From assembly GCF_001649575.2 (NCBI RefSeq), contig NC_051448.1:17592383-17656382 (forward strand): a stretch of 64,000 bases of DNA, written 5' to 3'. A model generated the notes under the pieces. It was given only the letters and a program-made list of their open reading frames with translations. It searched no databases and was not told the origin of the DNA. The stretch's first letter is position 1. The number at the start of each line of letters is the position of its first letter. The stretch comes from Kryptolebias marmoratus (lineage: Eukaryota > Chordata > Actinopteri > Cyprinodontiformes > Rivulidae). The position numbers were made by a program, and so were the translations under genes. Below are positions 56,622 through 64,000 of the stretch, in pieces.

Positions 56622-57245
56622 ATTAAAGGCCTAGCTTTCCTTGAAGGAATGCATATCGCCCGCCGCCTTTTATGCCAGTGTTTCAGGCTAAGATCATCTC
56701 ATGATGAGAAGGGATGAAGTTGGAGCTGTTTTGGTCAAACCTCATGAATGACATGCAATATTACAAAATCTGTTAGGACTTGGAGTACAGTATGTGTTGA
56801 GGATGACAGCATCAAACTTTAGCTCAATATTTATGAATTCGATTAAAACATAGTCAATTTTTATGTTTGCTCGGGTTAATTAACTGTGGCGACCATTTTG
56901 AAATGAGTTGACTCCAAACGTTAGTCGGTTGCTAATGTACATCCAGTGGTTACTTTCTGAGAGTTTCATTAAAGTAAGTCCAGTGTTTTAGGAGAAATCT
57001 TGCTAACAGGCAGACAGGGTTGGCTCTAGGAGGCAATGCCAAAGTTTTAAATAAAGATGTTACATTGTGTAGTGCTCAGAATATGTGTTGTTAATTACCC
57101 TCAGCTACTACCACACCAAAGTTAACTCAAGATCTGTAAAATTGACTGAGTTATAGGCATTTGACTGTGACGGTCATCTTGAATTGAACTGACTCCAGAA
57201 GGTAATCAGTTGTAGATACACATCCGGTGATTACGTTTTGATTTT
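56622..57245 (-). repeat. Family A repeat, terminus plus two units (minus)
   Basis: Starts 'attaaaggcctagctttcct' with the palindrome near 56635-56651, then 'gcccgccgccttttatgcc' and 'gatcatctcatgatgag'. Two units follow, each with 'ctcaatatttatga'/'ctcaagatctgtaa' and 'catcttgaattgaactg'-type blocks, separated by 'ttgctaacaggcagacaggg'. Confidence 0.78.
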
Positions 57246-57279
57246 TTTCTTTAAATGCGTCTTAATTGGAGTTATGTGG

Positions 57280-57745
57280 AAACGTTACAAACAAACAACA
57301 CCTTGGACAAGTTACAGCAAGTCAAGAACAAAATGGATAGCTGCTGTCTTAAAATGACTCCAATCTCTAAATCTTTGATCAATGCTATTTTATAAACTTA
57401 TCTTCTGTTTTGCATTTTGTGGATACTCCAATAGAAATATGTTGATATTCCTGCAGGGAGTGCCCCAGGCTGCACAAGGGAGAGTCTAAGCTAGCTGCTT
57501 ATGTTTGCTCTTACCAGTCACCGTTCAAATAATAATGTTCTAAAAGTGTTCACATGAATCACTATGAAGTTTTTTAGAATAAAGTTGTTTAAGGATGGCA
57601 GCAATATGCTTTAATTTCAGCTCTTCTCAGACTAGCCAGTAGCTTGTGAGTTCAGTCAGACGTAGGTCATCTAAAGAGCTATCTGCCAGATAATAATTGT
57701 TTAAGATCACACACTTAAAATAACCCCACTTAAAAAGATTTGAAC
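57280..57745. repeat. Family B foldback MITE
   Basis: 'gctgctgtcttaaaatgact', 'tgcattttgtggatactcca', 'gatattcctgcagggagtgc', 'gctagctgcttatgtttgct', then the inverted half with 'aagttgtttaaggatggcag', 'cagactagccagtagcttgt' and the end 'gatttgaactattccttta'. The first outer end is missing, lost next to the family A copy. Confidence 0.62.
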
Positions 57746-57864
57746 TATTCCTTTAAAACCAGAGGTCTAATTTAGCTTTTTTTTGTTTTTCTATTACAGA
57801 TTTTGGGGGATTTACCTGATTAGAAGAAAACTTCTGATGGAATTACTTTGAAAGCATCCCGACT

Positions 57865-58230
57865 TTCATTTAGTGAACAGTTTAAAAACAGATAATCCTC
57901 TCGTCAGATTCCATATGCTTTGTATTCCCGGTGAAGCCCACAAAGCCCTGCGCACACCGAGCTGTAATTTCATGTTTGAATATCAAGCTGAACAATGGGG
58001 TGATTCTGACCTACTTTGGCTGTTAATGTGTTGGAGGATTTCAGCCTGGTCTACGTCAAATATTTCGCTCAATGCTTGGCCTCAGCTCGGAGCGCTCCCA
58101 TCTGTTGTGCACGCCGAAATTTGCAGGTATTACCCACCCTGGGATGCACATTTTGTCTTATTAAATTATTCAGTCTTGACAATTTCCCACCTTGCACTTG
58201 ATTTGTGCACTTTAATAAAAAAGGGGGAGA
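57865..58230. other. Strong candidate conserved non-coding element
   Basis: A ~360-bp repeat-free island of balanced composition: 'gcacaccgagctgtaatttc', 'aacaatggggtgattctgac', 'gctgttaatgtgttggagga', 'ttttgtcttattaaattatt' and 'cagtcttgacaatttcccac'. A plus-strand frame of 126 codons (57873-58253) crosses it, but its composition (Trp/Cys/His-rich, no domain) does not look like a protein I know. Long open frames can occur by chance in CNEs. An unrecognised exon cannot be fully excluded. Confidence 0.4.
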
Positions 58231-58867
58231 AAAAAATTACATCTCCTATTTGAAGTTAATAAACTTGCAACTTGGATTTTAAATCTCTGAAAATCTCTTT
58301 GTTAGTTCTTTGTACTGAAAGATGTTTTAGTACTATGAAAAAAAAAATCTTTGTCCTGGATTGCAGCTGTTCCATTTTGGTGATTCATTTCAAAGGGACA
58401 GAGACAGCATGGTAGCCTTTTTAGCATTTGCTTTTCAGTAGAAAACCAGGTTTTTAGAATCCTAGGAGAGACAACACACAAACACACACAAAAACCCCCA
58501 TAACAACCAAATAACAAAAGACACGTTTGATTACCATAAAAATATATGTTTACATTGCATAAACATGCTGAGTTCAGGTTTATTCAGTCATTTATTTCTG
58601 ATTGTTGCATTAAAAACACCTAATAAATAATTGTTGAATGAAAATAGTTAAAATTCAATTGTTTTATTGTAAAAGAAAAAGGAATAATTATCTGAATTAT
58701 TTTTTATGTTTAATCAGTCAAGTCGTGTGTTTTTCTGCTTGTGTGTAGGGTCACCCAGTGAAAAAGTAGCTTACTCGGTTATTCGCAACAAATTGCGAAT
58801 TGCATTCACAAGGCAGTTTCTTAAATGTTTTGAAAGATTCCGGAGGATTTCTATTTTTCTATCACAA
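58231..58867. other. AT-rich non-coding, nothing recognised
   Basis: A short CA-rich run lies at about 58472-58492. No coding signal. Confidence 0.35.
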
Positions 58868-59145
58868 GTTGTCACGGTCAGAGCATGAATGTGAATGACT
58901 GAATGACTCTCAGCTACGATCACATCAGATTTTAGCCCAATATCTGTAAATTTGACTGAATCATAATCATTTATGTGTTGGCTAATGCTGATTAGCTGTG
59001 GTGGCCATCTGGAATTGGGATGACTCTGAGCTTTATCATTTGTAGATGACTAAACCTAATAATTACTTTCTGAAAGATAAATTAAAGTCAGTTTTGTGGT
59101 TCATGAGACATTTTGCTAATAGGCAGGCACAGTTGGCTTTAACAG
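58868..59145 (-). repeat. Family A repeat, one unit (minus)
   Basis: 'gactctcagctacgatcaca', 'ttttagcccaatatctgtaa', 'gtggtggccatctggaattg' and 'ggttcatgagacattttgct'. Confidence 0.7.
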
Positions 59146-59445
59146 TCATCTTTACCACAGCGAGGAGTCCTGCTGTAGGTCAGCCTGGTCCTCATCCAGG
59201 TTGTGGTTCTCCTCCTTTAGCTTCTGTTCTTCTTCTTTGAGGTCTGTAATGCTTGACGTTGGATGACAAAGCGATTGATGGACTGGAGAGAGGCACCATA
59301 ATAATATGGACCAGATTTCTCACTTGTCACTCATGACTATTGTGCCACTGATGCATGAGATTCTCCGCTGTCGAGCAAAAGTCACAAGTGTCAAAATTTG
59401 CAGTTATGTCACAAGAAAGTCATAGGAACATTAAGGAGCATCATG
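59146..59445. other. Non-coding, nothing recognised
   Basis: No feature seen. Confidence 0.3.
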
Positions 59446-59960
59446 AATTTTGGCCCAAATTGTACAACAAACGTGTCAAAGGTAACTAATTTAGTGTGCA
59501 TTTTTCTGCAGTTACGTGTCTCCAACTTGTCGCCAACAGTTGCAGCCGAGTGGGACACTAAACAAAGTGTCATGTCACACTGATGGACAATGTGAGTTAG
59601 TGGCACTTTTGGATGGAGGGAATGGTCCCACATCCCTAGTGTGCAGGCTCTGGCTCCTAAAACACAAAATGGCAGCTCTCAAAAAACAGACATTTTGCCT
59701 TCATATTTGGACAGTAGTAGTTAATGATACCTCTTTTTCAATTCTTATTTATGTAGATGATTGCCACCTATAACTAAAACAGTGGAGTGACAGTTATTTA
59801 CATTTTGTCCCAAATTTCACCAGGAGTTTCGAAGCAATGATGTCACATACACAAACGTAACCAACTGAGTGTAATTCCATGTGAAAATTTCCATTTTCTT
59901 TTTGCAAGTTTGTGTCTCCAAATTAGTCATAAACAGTCACAGCCCAGTGAGATGCTAGCT
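59446..59960 (+). repeat. Diverged direct repeat pair
   Basis: Copy 1 (59446-59560): 'ttttggcccaaattgtac', 'ggtaactaatttagtgtgca', 'gtgtctccaacttgtcgcca', 'acagttgcagccgagtggga'. Copy 2 (59802-59960): 'ttttgtcccaaatttcac', 'cgtaaccaactgagtgtaat', 'gtgtctccaaattagtcata', 'acagtcacagcccagtgaga'. The spacing is about 355 bp. Unknown family; could be one element with internal tandem units. Confidence 0.55.
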
Positions 59961-60639
59961 TTAGTTTTGAGCTCAAAGGCTGTATCCCCCCATCTTATGA
60001 ACCTATTTTACAAACAGGAGGCTGCGCCAGTAAATTTTGAATGCTGATGGTCAGACATCAAGAAAAAAATCCACCCTCTTGTTTTCGACTGATATGAAAA
60101 GACCTGTCAAACCCATACCTGCTCTCTACTCTGCTTGTGCACAAAAAATGGGGAAAAAACCCCAAAAACAAGCAGATCAAACCAAGAGGCTGCTGACAGC
60201 CAGGCATCTTTCTGGTTGAAGTGGGATCAATAGAAATGCAACCTGGAAGACTTTTTCACAATTAGACTGACCGTTGAGCCGAGAGCAGGTGACTCTACAG
60301 GGACATTGCAGGACCAGTTGTCTTTCGTCTTAAAAACCATGTTACTCTGCTGTCCCTTGAGTCATCGAAGACCTCAAAGATAAAGAGGATGGTTACAGAT
60401 TGAATCCCCTCTTTTGTTGAGCATCAGTTTCGTTGGTCTTAGGGCCAGAGGCTGGAAGCAGCAGCTGACTGAACCGTGGACGTAAAGCTATAACTCAAGA
60501 GGAGGGGGTTGACTTTGATTCCATTACGGTGTGACTTCTAAAAGCACCTCCTTGGCTCTGTGCTTACTGTATGTGGGTGTTAAATGCCACATTTTAGACT
60601 AAGAGCGCTCTAAATGCTGCGTTGTGCGTGGCCGACTTT
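59961..60639. other. Non-coding, nothing recognised
   Basis: No repeat landmark or domain. Confidence 0.3.
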
Positions 60640-60960
60640 TAAACGCCCTTCCCCTTCTCCTCATCCCCCCTGACTGTTGATTCTCAGGCCAGGAGGGAGC
60701 ATATGGCCCTGTTACAAGTTAATGGATCATAAATTGAAGCTGAAAGTTCAATGAAAGAGCTCCATTCAGATGCACATTTACTCCACAAACACACTCTGCT
60801 ACACATTGCTCGCCTTGAGATTTCTTTCAAAGCCTCTGACCTCGATGTTCCTCGTTCATTATGCTCAGCCATTGCCTGGTTTGAGGTCATTTTTTTATGA
60901 ATTACTAATAAATTTATGGTGCAATAAGTTTGGGGACATTTATGTGAAGTTCTGTCCTGC
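60640..60960. other. Candidate conserved non-coding element
   Basis: Repeat-free island with 'gttacaagttaatggatcat', 'aaattgaagctgaaagttca', 'ttcattatgctcagccattg' and 'atgaattactaataaattta', several homeodomain-type TAAT cores included. Overlapping frames carry no domain. Confidence 0.38.
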
Positions 60961-61629
60961 GAGTCCTCTTCTAAAAAAAGTAAAAAGGTTAAATTCTGTA
61001 GTATTTTACATAAACAGACTTCTACTTTCTACCATTTACTCTTCTGCACTTACGAGGTTATCTTGTGGTTTAGGAGTATTTTCTGTCTCCCAGTTTGTGG
61101 TTCGTCTGTCCCTGGTCATGGCTTTGATATGCAACAGAAAAATAAATACTGTACGATACTTAAACGGCGCGATCCTGCAGTGAATCTGGTTGCTGTTGGG
61201 CTAAAGCAGCCAGTCCATTTGGATGATGATAGCCTCTACAGAGAAGCCACATCCTCAGGATTCCCAAACACCAGCCTAAATTTGTCACCATGAATAATTA
61301 CACATCAAATATGTTCATCATGGTGCTCAGGCACAACCTCCCTTGCCTCATCTCAACACAGCTGGTTAATGTTTCATATTCAGCACACAGTGGATAACTT
61401 GTTTAACTAAATACCAAAGAAGAATCAGATATTTATGGATGCATTACTATAAAACGCCAAGGAAGTTCTTATAGAAGTGTCAAATTTAAGAAATTGCTGG
61501 AACACGTTTAAGACCCACTCTGGTATAAGTGCTTCTTTTTAATGTATTTTTTATGTTGGCTATCCATAGTATAGAAGTGTCGTGATTCTCTTGAACCCTG
61601 TCAACAAGACAGCTAAGCTCTGGAAGATT
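60961..61629. other. Non-coding, nothing recognised
   Basis: No feature seen; the frame 60770-61183 (plus) shows no domain. Confidence 0.3.
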
Positions 61630-61815
61630 ATGCCATGGTAGTTTCATGCTACTATCACAGGTATCCTGTCATGTTTCTATGACCTGGTCATGACCACAGC
61701 AGCCTTGTCATAAGGCCAGTCCTGCTTCACACTCTCAATGGCTAAGCCACAAGGATGCCCCACATCGTGGATACTCTGCCACCACTGGCAAATGTGAACC
61801 AGAAGGACTCCTTAA
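61630..61815 (+). repeat. Family C dispersed repeat, copy 4 (short)
   Basis: 'gtttcatgctactatcacag', 'gtttctatgacctggtcatg', 'tcataaggccagtcctgctt', 'ctcaatggctaagccacaag' and 'catcgtggatactctgcca'. Same orientation as the other three copies. Confidence 0.6.
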
Positions 61816-62584
61816 TCTTAACTACTGTACGCGTTTAAATTTTCATGATTTTTGGAAGCTGCTCTTTACAAATCAAAAATTGAGGGCATGAACAAATGTG
61901 ACTTGTGCTGGAAAAATGAGCCGTAATGAGCACAGGCAGCACTGCGGGAAAAGTGAAAATATTGATTTTTGGCCATAATTGAAATTTACTAAAGAAACGA
62001 GTCCATAAAGGCACTGCCTAGTCATTCGACAAACTAAAATAGCATATAATCTTCCTAATCTACCTTTAAATTGAAGTTTTCTAACAAGTATGTCTTCAGA
62101 AAAAAGTATTTTAATTCTAATCCTCTTACTTTCCTTTGAAAAAGACAGTTTTTCTCTGTCATGCTGGAAAACTCCTTCAAAGAATGTCTGACATCATTGA
62201 AATGTAATTTAAAAAAAATTGTGTTTTCAAACAAAACTCCCTTATTGCTAGCTAGGTGACAAATCCCCAAATTTCAACAACCCATATATCACTTCAAAGT
62301 ATTTGAGATGGAGAGTATGAAAATATTGATAACTCAGAATGAAAAAATTCCTCATTGTGACTCAGTTTGCCAGCATGGGTCACAAATCATCTAATCTGTT
62401 AATGTGTTAAGCCTTATAATTTTGACAAACTAGGTAACAAAGTTTACAACTACATATGATAAAGTACAGTAGATTATGATACAATAGTTTGATACTGAAC
62501 AGTATGGTTTAATATGATCTAATGTTCTTTATTGTTACCTTGTCAGATTTTGCTTAATCTCAGTACCATCCCATAAGTAAATTA
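61816..62584. other. AT-rich non-coding, nothing recognised
   Basis: No feature seen. Confidence 0.35.
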
Positions 62585-62900
62585 AATTAGCATTCCTAGA
62601 AGGGATGCATATTGCCCACTGCTCTAAGTTCTAAAGTTTTCAACAAACATTTTTTGTAATCTGTTAGCACTCATGGTATGTGATGCGGGATTACTCCCAA
62701 CTACTACCACACCAGTTTTTATCTCAGTATCTTCAAATTTGACTAAGACATTGCCATTTTTATGCTGGCCAAAGGTGGAATAGCTGCATTTCATTGGGCT
62801 CTGTCCACTGTTCATGAAATATTTTGCTAACAGAGGTGCAGACAAACACATGTGCAAGCAATTACATGATTCCCTGCCTTTCATAGCATTGGGTGATAAT
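62585..62900 (-). repeat. Family A repeat, internally deleted (minus)
   Basis: 'attagcattcctagaaggga' (decayed terminus), 'gcatattgcccactgc', 'ccaactactaccacaccagt' and 'gttcatgaaatattttgcta'. The 'agatggc...gttgactcc' middle is shortened. Confidence 0.65.
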
Positions 62901-63599
62901 AAACTATAAAAGATGCATATAATCCATTGGTAAGACACATTGCATAATTCACTTTTTTTGTTGTTTTTTGGTAAAAAAATTCTATCAGTATTAGCACCCC
63001 TTTATATACTTTTAATATATAAAGTACCTATACAATAATACCACACATATATAACCCAAATATCTACTTTAAAATGCTTTACTTGAGATTGTAAACATGA
63101 AAAAATACTTGCTAATGTTTTATTCCTGTATATAAAAAGGCAAAACCCTGACTCGTTTCATACTCATGTTTCCGGAATATATCTGAAGGTTTTAATCTAA
63201 CGTCTTTAGCACAATAAAAATGGAGCACATGTCCATGAGGTGTGCTTTGCTGGTGTGTTCTCCAACGAGCAGTGGTCCCTCCGGCGTTTGTTCCTCTTCC
63301 CTTGTATTTCATGAAGGGTCCCGTGGGAGGGAAAACAGGGTGAAGTGGTGAACGAGACAAAGGGGGAGGCTTTTAGAGTACCAGGCCACATAAAGCACCT
63401 TTTTTTTCCCCCCCTCTTATTTTATAAAGCAAAAAGAGAGCTGGGTGGAGAGTAACAGAGGGAAGGAGAAGGACTCAGGGGTATGGCACTCCAAAAAGGA
63501 GGGAGATTTGTGCAGTCCGTGCATTCAGAGTGGCTCGTCTTCACATCTTCTGAAGTCGTACCACCCTGACTTAACTGTCTGAGTCTGAGGCTGAGAGTG
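62901..63599. other. Non-coding, nothing recognised
   Basis: AT-rich to about 63200, then more balanced; frames are shadows of each other. Confidence 0.3.
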
Positions 63600-63935
63600 A
63601 TTTTTCTCTCATCCTCTCTTTGTGATGCTTATTTTCATTCTGGCCCACTCTCCTTCGCGCAGCCGTCCTGTCAAGCGCGGTGATTTATCCCATCGCCTCT
63701 TTGTTTTATTGAAGAGAGACATTCGGTCCTTCATAATGATTACTGTCAGGGATGGACGGGGGGCTGATGCTGTTGACTTCACCGCTACATGGCAGCGTGG
63801 CGTTTCATGAGACGTGCACAGTCACCCCTGATTGGAGATAACTGATTTATGATCGTCTGTCACTTTACCCGAGCTGTACCCATGCACGGGCTGTTTCGTC
63901 GCAGCTGCAGGATAAGGAAACATTTCCATTTAACA
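63600..63935. other. Strong candidate conserved non-coding element
   Basis: A ~335-bp repeat-free island: 'aagcgcggtgatttatccca', 'tccttcataatgattactgt', 'ccgctacatggcagcgtggc', 'ctgatttatgatcgtctgtc' and 'acgggctgtttcgtcgcagc'. CpG-containing, with homeodomain-type cores. The plus frame 63622-63810 has no domain. Confidence 0.4.
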
Positions 63936-64000
63936 TTAAAGACCTAATATTCCTTGAAGGAATGCATATCGCCCACTGCCTTCATGCCAGAGTTTTAGAC
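63936..64000 (-). repeat. Family A terminus, cut by window end
   Basis: 'attaaagacctaatattcct', the palindrome 'attccttgaaggaat' (63949-63963) and 'gcatatcgcccactgccttc'. The element continues beyond the window. Confidence 0.8.

Noticed and set aside
57873..58253. 126-codon frame as a protein-coding gene
   Set aside because: No domain, no recognisable similarity, no splice or promoter evidence. Kept only as part of a CNE candidate.
1..64000. CRISPR array, operons, prophage or bacterial defence system
   Set aside because: No short regularly spaced repeats with unique spacers, no dense coding, and clear vertebrate-type repeats throughout. The ~295-bp A units are not CRISPR-like.

Overview
This window looks like non-coding DNA from a ray-finned fish, probably a percomorph teleost. 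It is AT-rich, has CA/TG and CT microsatellites, shows no bacterial-style gene packing, and carries repeat types I recognise as typical of teleosts: Tc1-like transposon, Penelope-like pLTR, Ty3/gypsy LTR, CR1/L2-group LINE, RNase H-bearing LINE, and several MITE-like families. The species assignment is inference from texture and repeat content; no search was run. I found no host protein-coding exon, tRNA or rRNA. The only protein-like stretches belong to decayed transposable elements. The window reads as a gene desert or a very large intron.

Layout. 1-9 kb: AT-rich DNA with a foldback MITE (family B), a TG microsatellite, an internally deleted Tc1 element with an assembly gap, and a family C repeat. 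9-16 kb: candidate regulatory islands, a family B copy interrupted by a Penelope-like fragment, and family A copies. 18-28 kb: families C and D, and an hAT-like element containing an almost perfect palindromic Penelope-like insertion with a clean 12-bp target duplication. 29-36 kb: a gypsy-type solo LTR, a hairpin family B copy, an RNase H-bearing LINE apparently inserted into a family A element, and the 3' end of a CR1/L2-group LINE. 36-49 kb: several repeat-poor islands between family A, B and C copies. 49-57.7 kb: family D interrupted by family A, a two-unit A copy, a second gap, an A array of at least four units bracketed by a duplicated 120-bp host-like sequence, then further A and B copies. 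57.8-64 kb: repeat-poor islands and three more A copies, the last cut by the window edge.

Most apparent structure is repeats inside repeats. The observations most worth checking are: (1) the young inverted pLTR Penelope-like insertion at 24208-24675 with a hammerhead-like core; (2) family A, a dispersed element built from a variable number of ~295-bp internal units; (3) two CTCF-like motifs carried by family D copies in convergent orientation about 28 kb apart; (4) a series of repeat-free islands that look like conserved non-coding elements, suggesting a regulatory landscape around a developmental gene outside the window.

Family names A-D are my own labels, from comparing copies inside this window by eye.
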